NCBI RefSeq assembly: GCF_049065735.1 | Contig: NZ_JBAKHD010000005.1 | Coordinates: 310,001-374,000, forward strand | DNA length: 64,000 nucleotides | Reading direction: 5' to 3' | Source: Paramesorhizobium sp049065735 | Lineage (GTDB): Bacteria > Pseudomonadota > Alphaproteobacteria > Rhizobiales > Rhizobiaceae | Shown: positions 1 to 8,813 of the stretch, in pieces | Layout: each line of letters starts with the position of its first letter | Numbering within the stretch: the first letter of the stretch is position 1 | Translations under genes and position numbers: made by a program | The notes under the pieces: model-generated | Told to the model about the DNA's origin: nothing | Databases searched by the model: none | Seen by the model: the letters and a program-made list of their open reading frames with translations, nothing else

Positions 1-1
1 C

Positions 2-1063
2 AACGCGACGCTGCACAATGAGGATTATATCAAAGGCATTGGCAATAGCGGTCAGCCGATCCGCGAGGGCAGGGACATTCGCGTCGGCGACATGGTCATC
101 GTGCAGCGGGCAGGCGACGTCATTCCGCAGATCGTCGACGTCGTCATGGACCAGCGCCCGGCCTCGGCGGTGCCTTATGTCTTTCCGCATACCTGCCCGG
201 TCTGCGGCAGCCATGCGGTGCGCGAGGAGAACGAATCGGTGCGCCGCTGCACCGGCGGCCTCATCTGCCCGGCGCAAGCGGTGGAGCGCATCCGGCATTT
301 CGTCTCGCGCAATGCCTTCGACATCGAGGGGCTTGGCGAAAAGCAGGTGGAGTTCTTCTTCCATGCCACAGACCCGGCCCTGCGTGTGCGTTCGCCCGCC
401 GATATCTTCACGCTTCGCGAGCGGCAGAGCCGCTCGCTGACGAAGCTTGAGAATATCGAAGGGTTCGGCGCGGTTTCGGTGAAGAAACTGTTCGACGCCA
501 TCGATGAGCGGCGGGAGATTGCGCTCTCACGCTTCCTGTTCGGGCTCGGCATCAGGCATGTGGGCGAGGTGAACGCCAAACGGCTGGCGCGGGCGTACCG
601 CTCCTATGCGGCGTTTGAAAAGGCAGCGCGCGAAGCCCGAGCGCCCGCCGACAAAGCCGACAAGGGCAACGAGGCCTGGATCGAGCTCAATGATATCGAA
701 GGCATCGGCGCGATCGTCGCCGAGGCGGTGGTGGATTTTTACAACGAGCCGCACAATCTGGAAGTGCTCGAAGCGCTGCTCGCGCAGGTAACGCCGCTCG
801 ACGAGGAACTGCGCGTCGCCTCCAGCTCGCCGGTGGCGGGGAAGACGGTGGTGTTCACCGGCTCGCTCGAAAAAATGTCCCGCGATGAGGCCAAGGCGAT
901 GGCGGAGCGCTATGGGGCGAAGGTCTCGGGGTCGGTGTCGAAGAAGACCGATCTTGTCGTGGCAGGGCCGGGGGCGGGCTCGAAGCTTGCCAAGGCACAG
1001 GAGTTCGGCGTGGAGGTGATCGACGAGGATGCGTGGTTCGCCTTAGTGGGAGAACAGACGTGA
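2..1063 (+). CDS. ligA: NAD-dependent DNA ligase LigA, C-terminal half (5' end outside window)
   Basis: Seals nicks in DNA during replication and repair, using NAD+ as adenylate donor. The frame is open from base 2, so the N-terminal adenylation domain lies upstream. The visible 353 residues start in the OB-fold (ATLHNEDYIKGIG) and continue through a four-Cys zinc finger (CPVC, then two further Cys), helix-hairpin-helix repeats around residues 140-250, and a C-terminal BRCT domain (GKTVVFTGSL, KKTDLVVAGPGAGSKLAKA). This is the normal LigA domain order with a normal C-terminus. The TGA stop overlaps the GTG start of the next gene, suggesting co-transcription. Identification is firm; only the missing 5' part is uncertain. 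Confidence 0.96.
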   Translation, partial: NATLHNEDYIKGIGNSGQPIREGRDIRVGDMVIVQRAGDVIPQIVDVVMDQRPASAVPYVFPHTCPVCGSHAVREENESVRRCTGGLICPAQAVERIRHFVSRNAFDIEGLGEKQVEFFFHATDPALRVRSPADIFTLRERQSRSLTKLENIEGFGAVSVKKLFDAIDERREIALSRFLFGLGIRHVGEVNAKRLARAYRSYAAFEKAAREARAPADKADKGNEAWIELNDIEGIGAIVAEAVVDFYNEPHNLEVLEALLAQVTPLDEELRVASSSPVAGKTVVFTGSLEKMSRDEAKAMAERYGAKVSGSVSKKTDLVVAGPGAGSKLAKAQEFGVEVIDEDAWFALVGEQT

Positions 1064-1761
1064 GCGAGCGTAGATTCAAGGGTTTCGGTGACAAGGCGCT
1101 GCCTTTCCTGAAGGCGCTCGATTTTCATCAGAATCGCGAGTGGTTTCAGGAAAACAAGGGCCTGTTCGAGGCGCATCTGAAGGAGCCGCTGGGCGATCTC
1201 GTCGAGGACTTGACGGAGCGTTTTGCCGAAGCCGGATTGCCGTTCCGGGGCGACCGGGTGAAATCGCAGTTCCGCATCTATCGCGACGCCCGCTTCTCCA
1301 AGGATAAGAGCCCCTATAACCGGCATCTCTCGGCGCTGCTTTCCGCGGATGGGAGCAAGCGGACGGAGAGCGGCTGCTTTTATGTCTGCATCGGTCTGCC
1401 GGGCGTGCGTGATTGCTATGCAGGCGTTGCCTGGTGGGAGCAGCGGCCGGAACTGCTGCTCGCCATGCGCAAGGCAATCGTGGAAAAGCCGGAGGAATAC
1501 CGCGCGATGGTCAGGGCGCTGAAGCAGGGCGGCCTGGAACTGCGCGACACCGACCGGCTGAAGCGCCTGCCGCGCGGTTTCGAGCATATAGAAGAGCCGG
1601 ACCTCGCAGAAGCCGTGCGCAACAGGCATTTCTTCGTGCGCATGGAAATCGACCCTGATAGCATCACCTCGCCGGACCTTGCGGATCGGCTGTTCGATTT
1701 CGCCCTGCGGTCGAAGCCGCTGATCGACTGGGGGAAGAGGATAGAGAAGACGGTGGCGTAA
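1060..1761 (+). CDS. DUF2461 (TIGR02453-type) family protein
   Basis: Conserved protein of unknown biochemical function, about 233 residues, the usual length for DUF2461. Recognisable features are FKGFGDKALPFLKAL near the N-terminus, the NREWFQENK motif and RIYRDARFSKDKSPY, the family's most conserved block. I chose the GTG at 1060, which overlaps the ligA stop (GTGA), over the GTG at 1033, because residues just after 1060 match the family start and the four-base overlap is typical of translational coupling. Placed directly behind ligA, it is probably in the same transcript. No catalytic residues can be assigned from sequence alone. Confidence 0.8.
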   Translation: MSERRFKGFGDKALPFLKALDFHQNREWFQENKGLFEAHLKEPLGDLVEDLTERFAEAGLPFRGDRVKSQFRIYRDARFSKDKSPYNRHLSALLSADGSKRTESGCFYVCIGLPGVRDCYAGVAWWEQRPELLLAMRKAIVEKPEEYRAMVRALKQGGLELRDTDRLKRLPRGFEHIEEPDLAEAVRNRHFFVRMEIDPDSITSPDLADRLFDFALRSKPLIDWGKRIEKTVA

Positions 1762-1809
1762 GCTGCCTGAAGTCGGGGGTTCCGGTATCGGACAGGGACA
1801 AAACGCGCA

Positions 1810-2280
1810 TTAGATCCAGCCGAAACCTTTCGCCATCATCCCCGCCAAGCCGATGGCAACCGTGATGATGGCGCCGAAGGCCAGCCGGAAATCGGTGGAC
1901 ATTTGACTGCGCATGGACTTGAACTCTTCGCGGACCCATTTGAATTCTGCGTCTACCGACTTGAATTCTTCATCTACCGATTTGAATCTTTCCGCCATCT
2001 CCGCGCGGACCGCCTTGAATTCCCCCGCCATTTCTGCGCGGAAGGATTTCATCTCATCACGGAGGGATTTGATCTCGCCGGTTGTTTGTTCTCGCAATGA
2101 TTGGACATCCGCGCGCGCGTCAGCGCGTATCCCGCGGATATCGGACTTGATGTCCGTTATATCCGCCTGGATATGTTCAACCGCAGCTTCCAGTTTCGCG
2201 ACACGTGCTTCCATGCCTTCGAATGTGCCACCGCGATCGCCCGATTTCAATGGCGCGTCCGCTACTTTGGGTATTGCCAT
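1810..2280 (-). CDS. Coiled-coil protein with C-terminal membrane anchor, hypothetical
   Basis: A 156-residue protein that is almost entirely predicted coiled coil. Residues 22-130 show heptad-like spacing with repeated EFKSVD/EFKAVR units, followed by one hydrophobic segment (AFGAIITVAIGLAGMMA) close to the C-terminus. The layout suggests a tail-anchored protein with a cytoplasmic or periplasmic rod. Similar small coiled-coil/TM proteins, some labelled DUF1640-like, are common in rhizobia, but I cannot name the family. It is convergent with the DUF2461 gene. The charged low-complexity composition makes function prediction unsafe; that it is coding is supported by its length and by the membrane segment. 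Confidence 0.6.
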   Translation of the reverse strand: MAIPKVADAPLKSGDRGGTFEGMEARVAKLEAAVEHIQADITDIKSDIRGIRADARADVQSLREQTTGEIKSLRDEMKSFRAEMAGEFKAVRAEMAERFKSVDEEFKSVDAEFKWVREEFKSMRSQMSTDFRLAFGAIITVAIGLAGMMAKGFGWI

Positions 2281-2564
2281 GAGCCCCCTCCCTCCATTGA
2301 TATCGCCCCATCCTCACCATATCCGGATTCAGGCAAGCGGCAACGGTTTTCGGGTGAGTTTTCAGTTGCTTCAGAAAGCTTCAAGCCATCTGATCGCACT
2401 CTGGAATTCATTTCCGTTTATGGATGCTTTTTGGAATACAATTCCGATCTCTTACTCCATCGCGCCAAGCGCTTTCTTATAGGCGCGCGCATGCAGGGCT
2501 AATTTCAGCGCAAACTTGGAGGCGGCTTTTCCGCCATCCGTCGAGTCCGCGAAAGTAGCCACAC

Positions 2565-3926
2565 ATGTCTCACGCACCCACAAAATCCGCTCCGAAGCCG
2601 TTCTATGCGTCCTTCGGCTTTCAGGTTCTATCCGCCATGGTGATCGGGCTGGTCCTCGGCCTTATCGCGCGCAATATGGGCGCGGATGCGGCGGGCAATC
2701 CGAACTGCCTGACGGTCACGCTGCAGACCATCGGCTCCATCTTCGTGCAGCTTCTGCGCGCGCTGGTGCCGCCGCTGGTGTTCACGGCTATCGTCGCCTC
2801 CATCGCCAATCTGGCGACCCTGCAGAATGCCGCCAAGCTGGTTTGGCAGACGCTGCTCTGGTTCGCCATCACTTCCTTCATCGCCGTCATCATCGGCATC
2901 GCGCTCGGCCTTTTCATCCAGCCGGGCATCGGCTCGGGCGTGGCGCAAACGGCGGCCAAGGCGCCGTCCTATACCGGCTCCTGGCTCGATTTTCTCAAGG
3001 GCCTCGTGCCCGCCAACATGCTCGGGCTCGAAGCCAGCACCAAGGTGACCGAAGGCAGCGCCAGCACATCGCTGAATTTCAACGTGCTGCAGCTACTCGT
3101 CGTTTCCATCGCCTTCGGCATCGCTGCGCTGAAGGCTGGTGAAGCGGCGAAGCCTTTCCTTGCCTTCAACCAGTCGCTGCTGGTGATCGTTCGCAAGATC
3201 CTGTGGTGGGTCATCCGGCTGACGCCCATCGGCACCATCGGCCTTTTGGGCCGCGCCGTGGCACAATATGGCTGGGAAACGCTGGCGCAGCTCAGCTGGT
3301 ATGCCGCCGCCGTCTATATCGGCCTCGCGCTCGTGCTCTTCATCGTCTACCCGGCGCTGCTCGTTGCCCATGGCCTGAAGCCGTCGCGCTTCTTCGCAGG
3401 CGCGTGGCCGGCGATCCAGCTTGCCTTCGTGTCGCGTTCCTCGGTCGGCACGCTGCCGGTCACCGAGACCATCACCGAAAAGAGCTTGGGGGTGCCGCGC
3501 GAATATGCCGCCTTTGCCGTGCCTCTGGGCGCGACCACCAAGATGGACGGCTGCGCCGCGATTTATCCGGCCATCTCGGCGATCTTCATCGCACAGTTTT
3601 TCGGCGTGCCGCTCGGCATCCAGGAATATGTGCTGATAGTCTTCGTCTCGGTGCTTGGTTCCGCCGCGACGGCGGGCCTGACCGGCGCGACCGTGATGCT
3701 CACGCTGACGCTCTCCACGCTCGGTCTGCCGCTCGAAGGCGTCGGCCTCCTGCTCGCCATCGATCCAATCCTCGATATGGGCCGCACGGCGGTCAACGTC
3801 GCCGGACAGGCGCTGGTGCCGACCATCGTTTCCAAGCGCGAGGGCATTCTGGATGAGGCGGTTTATAATGCCGGCAAGGACATCGAGGATGCCGACCCGC
3901 TGCACGCGGGGGCGCAGATCGCTTGA
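2565..3926 (+). CDS. Dicarboxylate/amino acid:cation symporter (DAACS family, GltP/DctA-like)
   Basis: Inner-membrane carrier that imports C4-dicarboxylates or acidic amino acids with Na+ or H+. The 453-residue protein has about eight hydrophobic segments beginning FGFQVLSAMVIGLVLGLIA. It contains the family's serine-rich reentrant motif (AFVSRSSVGTLPVTE), the GATTKMDGCAAIYP block, and near the C-terminus the substrate-binding DPILDMGRTAVNVAGQAL. These hallmarks and the length fit the DAACS family. The exact substrate (glutamate, aspartate, succinate) cannot be told from this. A strong hairpin terminator follows immediately, so it appears monocistronic. Confidence 0.9.
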   Translation: MSHAPTKSAPKPFYASFGFQVLSAMVIGLVLGLIARNMGADAAGNPNCLTVTLQTIGSIFVQLLRALVPPLVFTAIVASIANLATLQNAAKLVWQTLLWFAITSFIAVIIGIALGLFIQPGIGSGVAQTAAKAPSYTGSWLDFLKGLVPANMLGLEASTKVTEGSASTSLNFNVLQLLVVSIAFGIAALKAGEAAKPFLAFNQSLLVIVRKILWWVIRLTPIGTIGLLGRAVAQYGWETLAQLSWYAAAVYIGLALVLFIVYPALLVAHGLKPSRFFAGAWPAIQLAFVSRSSVGTLPVTETITEKSLGVPREYAAFAVPLGATTKMDGCAAIYPAISAIFIAQFFGVPLGIQEYVLIVFVSVLGSAATAGLTGATVMLTLTLSTLGLPLEGVGLLLAIDPILDMGRTAVNVAGQALVPTIVSKREGILDEAVYNAGKDIEDADPLHAGAQIA

Positions 3927-3930
3927 AACA

Positions 3931-3963
3931 AAAAGGCCGGGAGCGATCCCGGCCTTTCTTTAT
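3931..3963. terminator. Rho-independent terminator between symporter and creA
   Basis: An 11-bp perfect inverted repeat (AAAGGCCGGGA / TCCCGGCCTTT) with a GCGA loop, followed by a T-rich run. It lies 5 bases past the symporter stop and abuts the creA stop, so it probably terminates both convergent genes. Confidence 0.85.
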
Positions 3964-4445
3964 TGGGGCTTACCCTTCTCCCACGTCACCTGGCTGTTGA
4001 AGAGCGGGATCGTGGAGATCGATGTCTTGGCCGAGCCGTCCTGTACTTGCGCGGCGTGGACGAGATAGACCATCGTATCGTTCGTCTTGTCGTAGATGCG
4101 GGTGATGACCAGTTCCTTCCAGATCAGGCTGGTGCGGGTGGAGAAGACGCGCTCGCCACTTTCGTCGAGGTCGATGTCGCCTACGGTGATCGGCCCGGTC
4201 TGCTGGCAGGAGATGGAGGCGTTGGAGGGGTTTTCGAACCAATTGCCCTTCTGCAGCCGGTCGATGATGCTGCGGTCGAACGAGGCGAGATAGCAGGTGA
4301 TGCCCTTTACTTTCGGGTCCTGCACGGCATCGATGATGATGTCGTTGCCGAACCAGTCGACGCCGACCTTGCCGATTTCCTCGGCCCCGGCCTGACCCAT
4401 CATGGCGCCGGCCAAAAGTGCCGTCGCGGCGAGAACCTGCTTCAT
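3960..4445 (-). CDS. creA: CreA family periplasmic protein
   Basis: Secreted protein of 161 residues, the usual CreA length. Residues 1-21 form a signal peptide ending in an AGA-type cleavage site. The mature part contains VGVDWFGNDIIIDAVQDPKVKGITCY and, later, TSLIWKELVITRIYD, both strongly conserved in CreA. One Cys in GITCYL and one in ISCQQ could form a disulfide. The biochemical role is unknown; the name comes from the E. coli cre locus, whose other members are not present here. The gene stands alone between two convergent or divergent neighbours. Confidence 0.85.
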   Translation of the reverse strand: MKQVLAATALLAGAMMGQAGAEEIGKVGVDWFGNDIIIDAVQDPKVKGITCYLASFDRSIIDRLQKGNWFENPSNASISCQQTGPITVGDIDLDESGERVFSTRTSLIWKELVITRIYDKTNDTMVYLVHAAQVQDGSAKTSISTIPLFNSQVTWEKGKPQ

Positions 4446-4509
4446 GGAAACCTCCAGTTTATCTCGAAAGAGAATTGGGACGCGCTCATGCAGAATACAA
4501 GAGAAGCGT

Positions 4510-5139
4510 TTATGACCACTTGTCTAGAAAGGCGGCGATGTCGAGTTTCTGCATGTCGGGCACGGCCTCGTAGAGCTTCTCCACGGGCCAGTCCCACCAG
4601 CAGAGCGCGAGAAGCTTTGCCGCTATGGCCTCATCGAAGCGCGGGCGGATGAGGCGGGCGGGGCTTCCGGCGACGATGGTGTAAGCGGCTACGTCGCGCG
4701 TCACCACGGCGTTGGCGCCCACCACCGCGCCGTGGCCGATGGAGACACCGGGCATGATTACCGCGCCATGGCCGATCCACACATCATGACCTATCGTCAC
4801 GCGCCGCGCCTGGCGACGGGCGCGGAATTCACCGTCGAGGCCGAGATAGCGGAAATACTCGTTGGGCCGGTAGCTCAGCTTGTGGGTGGTCAGGCGCTCC
4901 ATCGGATGTTCAAGCGCGTTGATGCGCACATTGGCGGCAATCGAGCAGAACCGGCCGATATCGGCATAAATCCCTTCGCCATTGCGCTCGAAATAGCTGA
5001 AATCGCCCACCGTCACGTCCCGCAGGATAACGCGCTCGCCTATATCAGCATAGCGCCCCAGCTTCACGCCTTTCAGCTGCGCCGTCGGGTGGATGCGCGG
5101 CTCGTCATTCTGGAAGCGCAGATCGCTTTCTTCATTCAT
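4510..5139 (-). CDS. Left-handed beta-helix (hexapeptide) acetyltransferase, phosphonate/XAT-type
   Basis: Acyltransferase of the hexapeptide-repeat superfamily, 209 residues. Residues 15-65 carry hexapeptide repeats (IHPTAQL, GRYADIG, VTVGDFS), a central loop contains NALEHPMERLTTHKLSYRP, and residues 112-155 have a second helix (GHDVWIGHGAVIMPGVSIG). The EHPMERLTTH segment with its conserved His matches the XAT/Vat-like and phosphonate-associated DapH/GlmU-related subgroup. No phosphonate genes are nearby, so the substrate cannot be inferred. Antibiotic acetylation is possible for the fold but not supported specifically. Confidence 0.82.
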   Translation of the reverse strand: MNEESDLRFQNDEPRIHPTAQLKGVKLGRYADIGERVILRDVTVGDFSYFERNGEGIYADIGRFCSIAANVRINALEHPMERLTTHKLSYRPNEYFRYLGLDGEFRARRQARRVTIGHDVWIGHGAVIMPGVSIGHGAVVGANAVVTRDVAAYTIVAGSPARLIRPRFDEAIAAKLLALCWWDWPVEKLYEAVPDMQKLDIAAFLDKWS

Positions 5140-5182
5140 TCGATAAACCCATTAAACCACGGGGTTTAGGCGGTTTTTTGCC

Positions 5183-5225
5183 GCATGATCTCGTCTGAAA
5201 AGTCTGCAACTTTTCAGGATCATGC
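5183..5225. repeat. Palindromic intergenic repeat element
   Basis: A 43-bp imperfect palindrome. The outer arms are GCATGATC and GATCATGC and the inner arms are GAAAAGT and ACTTTTC around CTGCA. I recognise this outer/inner pattern as a dispersed palindrome in Brucella/Ochrobactrum-type genomes. It sits in the divergent promoter region between the acetyltransferase and the SCO operon. Confidence 0.7.
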
Positions 5226-5239
5226 TCTATAATGGACGA

Positions 5240-5401
5240 ATGAAGACAGCGCACGATCATAGTTCATCGAAATTCGCCCTCGCGGCCGTCATGGCGCTGC
5301 TTGTCGCGGTTGCGACCGGTCTTGCCTTCGCCGGCTGGCTCAACCATGGCGAGGGCATTTTTCAGGCGATGATACAGAGCGGCCTGTCCTGGTGCTTGTG
5401 A
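5240..5401 (+). CDS. Small membrane protein (53 aa) upstream of SCO gene
   Basis: Short ORF from ATG 5240 to TGA 5401. A basic N-terminus is followed by one hydrophobic helix (residues 12-33, ALAAVMALLVAVATGLAF) and a short tail ending SGLSWCL. Its stop overlaps a possible GTG start of the SCO gene (GTGA at 5398), which suggests coupled translation. A single-helix membrane protein with a terminal Trp-Cys next to a copper chaperone is suggestive of the same pathway, but I cannot name a family. Being coding is supported by the hydrophobic profile and the operon-like overlap, not by homology. Confidence 0.5.
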   Translation: MKTAHDHSSSKFALAAVMALLVAVATGLAFAGWLNHGEGIFQAMIQSGLSWCL

Positions 5402-5406
5402 ATCCG

Positions 5407-5988
5407 ATGCGCAGAATTTTCCCTGTAATCGTTATCGCCCTCATCGCCGTGCTTTCGGGCGCGCTCGCCTTCAATATGTGGCGGGACCGCTCGAAGCCGG
5501 AGGATGCGCCGTTCGGCGGCAAGTTCGAGCTCACCGCCACCGATGGCAAGCCGATCACGGAGGCGGCGTTCCGCTCGCATCCTTCCGCCATCTTCTTCGG
5601 CTTTACCCATTGCCCCGATGTCTGCCCGACCACGCTTTTCGAGCTCGATGGCTGGCTGAAAAAGCTGGGGCCGGAGGGGCAGAACATCCGCGCTTACTTT
5701 GTCACTGTCGATCCCGAGCGGGACGATGTGGCGACGCTCAAGACCTATATCGGCAATGTCTCGCAGCGCATTACCGGCATTACCGGCGCGCCCGACAAGG
5801 TGGCCTCGATGCTTAAGGCATACCACGTCTATGCCCGCAAGGTGCCGGGCGAGGATGGTGATTACACCATGGATCACACCGCCTCGATTTTCCTGCTCGA
5901 CAGCAAGGGCCGCTTCCGTGGGACGATTGCCTATGGTGAAAATCCGGATACAGCGATTGAAAAGCTGAGAAAATTGGCGGCGGAATAG
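5407..5988 (+). CDS. SCO1/SenC family copper chaperone for cytochrome oxidase assembly
   Basis: Membrane-anchored thioredoxin-fold protein that delivers copper to the CuA site of cytochrome c oxidase. About 193 residues: an N-terminal anchor (FPVIVIALIAVLSGALAF), then the copper-binding CPDVC motif in FTHCPDVCPTT, and the third ligand His in MDHTASIFLLD. All three metal ligands are present. ATG 5407 gives a normal basic-hydrophobic leader; GTG 5398 is an alternative that overlaps the upstream stop. It is probably co-transcribed with the preceding small membrane protein; 47 bases separate it from prmA. Confidence 0.93.
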   Translation: MRRIFPVIVIALIAVLSGALAFNMWRDRSKPEDAPFGGKFELTATDGKPITEAAFRSHPSAIFFGFTHCPDVCPTTLFELDGWLKKLGPEGQNIRAYFVTVDPERDDVATLKTYIGNVSQRITGITGAPDKVASMLKAYHVYARKVPGEDGDYTMDHTASIFLLDSKGRFRGTIAYGENPDTAIEKLRKLAAE

Positions 5989-6035
5989 AAAAGCGTTTAT
6001 TCGTCGCTTACGATTCCAACTTCCGAAAGCCGTCC

Positions 6036-6905
6036 ATGCCTCAAACACGCCTGTTCCTCACCGCCGGAAAAGAAGAAGCCGAGCGTATCTATGCCCTGAT
6101 CGAACAGGAGTTCGAGGAGGATGGCCTACCCATCGCCATCGTCGAAGTAGATGAAGACCGGCAGATTTTCGAGGTCTCGCTTTATGTCGAAACGGATGCG
6201 GACCCCGCCGAAGCACGGATCGCTGACAGAATCGGCTCGGATGCGTTCGGCCTGCAAATCCAGCGCGAGGTGCTGCCTGACATCGACTGGGTGGTGTATT
6301 CGCTCGAAGGGCTGAAGCCGGTGCGCGCCGGGCGCTTCTTCGTTCATGGATCGCATGACCGCGACAAGATCGGCCCCGATGATATTGCCATCGAAATCGA
6401 TGCCGCGCAGGCCTTCGGCACCGGCCATCATGGCACCACATCGGGTTGCCTTGAGATGATCGATGAGATTATCCGCCGTGAGAACCCGCAGAGTGCGCTC
6501 GATCTTGGCACGGGAAGCGCGGTGCTCGCCATCGCCATCGCCAAGCTCGCGCCAATCCCGGTACTTGCGACCGATATCGATCCGGTCGCCATCGAGATTG
6601 CCGACGAAAATCTCGTCAAGAACGGCGTCGCCACATATGTGAAGACTGCAACGGCCACCGGATTCGACCATCCGGCAATGCGCAGTGCTGCCCCTTTCGA
6701 CCTGATCGTTGCCAATATTCTGGCTTTGCCCCTGATAGAGCTGGCGCCCGCCATGAAGCAGCATATGGCTCCCGGCGGTTCACTGGTGCTCTCAGGCATT
6801 CTCGACAGCCAGCATGATAAGGTGATTGCTGCCTATCAGGCGCAGGGCTTTTCCCACCAGCAAACCTTGTATCGTGAGGGCTGGGTGACGATACATTTGA
6901 AGTAG
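6036..6905 (+). CDS. prmA: Ribosomal protein L11 methyltransferase
   Basis: SAM-dependent enzyme that trimethylates ribosomal protein L11. The 289-residue protein has an N-terminal substrate-recognition part and a C-terminal Rossmann methyltransferase. Visible motifs are AFGTGHHGTTSGCLE, the SAM-binding DLGTGSAVLAIAIAKL (about residues 152-167), the acidic ATDIDPVAIEIA and the catalytic-region VANILALPLIELAP. The length matches PrmA. It lies between the SCO gene and the aminopeptidase P gene, all on the plus strand with short gaps. Confidence 0.94.
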   Translation: MPQTRLFLTAGKEEAERIYALIEQEFEEDGLPIAIVEVDEDRQIFEVSLYVETDADPAEARIADRIGSDAFGLQIQREVLPDIDWVVYSLEGLKPVRAGRFFVHGSHDRDKIGPDDIAIEIDAAQAFGTGHHGTTSGCLEMIDEIIRRENPQSALDLGTGSAVLAIAIAKLAPIPVLATDIDPVAIEIADENLVKNGVATYVKTATATGFDHPAMRSAAPFDLIVANILALPLIELAPAMKQHMAPGGSLVLSGILDSQHDKVIAAYQAQGFSHQQTLYREGWVTIHLK

Positions 6906-6956
6906 CGCGTAGGCCGCTTCCCAATCTCCCTCTATGTACCAAAGGACCACCATCCC

Positions 6957-8783
6957 ATGTTCCAGTCCTTCGACGTCATCAGCAATCCGGCAAATGCGGC
7001 TCCGCGCGTGGCGAAGCTCCGGGCAGAGATGGAAAAGCTCGGGCTCGACGGCTTTCTGGTCCCCCGCGCGGACGAGCATCAGGGCGAATATGTGCCGCCG
7101 CGGGCGCAGCGCCTTGCCTGGCTCACCGGCTTCACGGGCTCGGCGGGCGTGGCGCTGATCCTGAAGAGTGAGGCTTTCATCTTCGTAGACGGGCGCTACA
7201 CGCTGCAGGTGCGCGAGCAGACCGATTTGAACGTCTTCCAGATCGAAAGCCTCATCGAGACGCCGCCTTCCGTCTGGCTGGCGGAGTATGGCAAGGGCCT
7301 CGCAATCGGCTTCGATCCCTGGCTCCATACCATAGCGGATGCCGAGGCGCTGCGCGACGCGCTTGCGAAGGTCGGCGGGCGGCTGGTGCCGGTCACCGAC
7401 AATCTGGTCGATCTCGTCTGGACCGACCAGCCTGCCGCGCCGCTCGAGCCCGTCACCATCCAGCCCATCGCCTTTGCGGGAGAAGAGGCGAGCAGCAAGC
7501 TCGAGGAATTGTCGCGGGCGGTTGCAGGAAGCGGTGCGCAGGCGACGGTACTGACCGATCCGTCCTCCATCGCCTGGGCGTTCAACATCCGCGGCAAGGA
7601 TGTGAGCAACACGCCGCTGCCGCTCTCCTTCGCCATTATTCCGGCGGAAGACGAGCCGTCGCTGTTCATCGACAAGCGCAAGCTGCCGATCGAGACGGAA
7701 GCCTATCTGACGCAACTTGCAAAGCTGCGCTCGCCAGGGTCGCTAGAGGATTATCTGAAATCATTGGCGGAAAAGGGCGACGCAATCCTGCTCGACCCGG
7801 TGCTTGCGGCGGAAAAGCTGCGCATGGTCGTCGAAGACGCGGGCGGCAAGGTGATCGAGGGCAAGGACCCGGCCCGCCTGCCGCGGGCGCTCAAGAACGA
7901 GGCGGAGCTTTATGGCGCGCGCCGGGCGCATGAGCGCGACGGCGTGGCCATGGCCTCCTTCCTCTCCTGGCTCGACGAGCAGACGCCGGGTACGGTCGAT
8001 GAGATCACCGCCGCGACCAAGCTGGAGGAAACCCGGCGCAGCGTGGCCGAGAGCTTCCAGATGCCGCTGGAGGATATTTCCTTCGACACTATCTCCGGCG
8101 CCGGACCGAATGGCGCGATCATCCATTACCGCGCCAATACCAGCACCAACCGCGTGCTGCAGGCAGGCGAGCTTTATCTGGTCGATTCCGGCGCGCAATA
8201 TCGCGACGGCACCACCGACATCACCCGCACCGTGCCCATCGGCACGGTATCGGACGAACTAAAGCGCGCCTTCACCCTCGTGCTGAAGGGGATGATCGCC
8301 ATTTCCACCGCGCGGTTCCCCAAGGGCACGCGCGGCATGGATATCGACGTGCTCGCCCGCATCGCGCTGTGGAAGCACGGGCTCGACTATGCCCATGGCA
8401 CGGGCCACGGGGTCGGCTCCTATCTTGCTGTGCATGAAGGGCCGCAGAGCATTTCAAAGCGCGGCGCACAGGAGCTGATGCCCGGCATGATCCTTTCCAA
8501 CGAGCCCGGCTATTACAAGCCCGGCAGCTTCGGCATCCGCATCGAGAACCTCATCGTGGTGACCGAACCGGAGAAGATCGAGGGCGGCGATATTCCCATG
8601 ATGGGCTTCGAGACGCTTACCTTCTGCCCCATCGACATCAGGCTGATCGATACCAGCCTGCTAACGCGGGAAGAACTGGTCTGGCTCGATGCTTACCATG
8701 CCAAGGTACGCGAAAAGCTGCTGCCGCATGTGGAAGGCAAGACGCGCGAATGGCTGATCGCCGCGACGGAGGGGTTGGGATAG
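6957..8783 (+). CDS. Aminopeptidase P family protein (Xaa-Pro aminopeptidase, M24B)
   Basis: Cytoplasmic metallopeptidase that removes an N-terminal residue preceding proline. At 608 residues it is the long three-domain form, with two creatinase-like N-terminal domains and a C-terminal pita-bread domain. The dinuclear metal ligands are visible: Asp in YLVDSGAQY and in TTDITRTV, His in GTGHGVGSY, Glu in LSNEPGYY and Glu in GFETLTFCPID. The start at 6957 gives MFQSFDVISNP. All catalytic positions are intact, so it should be active. Confidence 0.93.
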   Translation: MFQSFDVISNPANAAPRVAKLRAEMEKLGLDGFLVPRADEHQGEYVPPRAQRLAWLTGFTGSAGVALILKSEAFIFVDGRYTLQVREQTDLNVFQIESLIETPPSVWLAEYGKGLAIGFDPWLHTIADAEALRDALAKVGGRLVPVTDNLVDLVWTDQPAAPLEPVTIQPIAFAGEEASSKLEELSRAVAGSGAQATVLTDPSSIAWAFNIRGKDVSNTPLPLSFAIIPAEDEPSLFIDKRKLPIETEAYLTQLAKLRSPGSLEDYLKSLAEKGDAILLDPVLAAEKLRMVVEDAGGKVIEGKDPARLPRALKNEAELYGARRAHERDGVAMASFLSWLDEQTPGTVDEITAATKLEETRRSVAESFQMPLEDISFDTISGAGPNGAIIHYRANTSTNRVLQAGELYLVDSGAQYRDGTTDITRTVPIGTVSDELKRAFTLVLKGMIAISTARFPKGTRGMDIDVLARIALWKHGLDYAHGTGHGVGSYLAVHEGPQSISKRGAQELMPGMILSNEPGYYKPGSFGIRIENLIVVTEPEKIEGGDIPMMGFETLTFCPIDIRLIDTSLLTREELVWLDAYHAKVREKLLPHVEGKTREWLIAATEGLG

Positions 8784-8813
8784 CGGGGTATTTATCTATC
8801 AAGGGAGGGGGAA

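Noticed and set aside
2281..2564. Gene-free region before the symporter
   Set aside because: Scanned both strands for small frames and structures; only a short GGCGG-TTTT-CCGCC hairpin near 2520 was seen, not enough to call.
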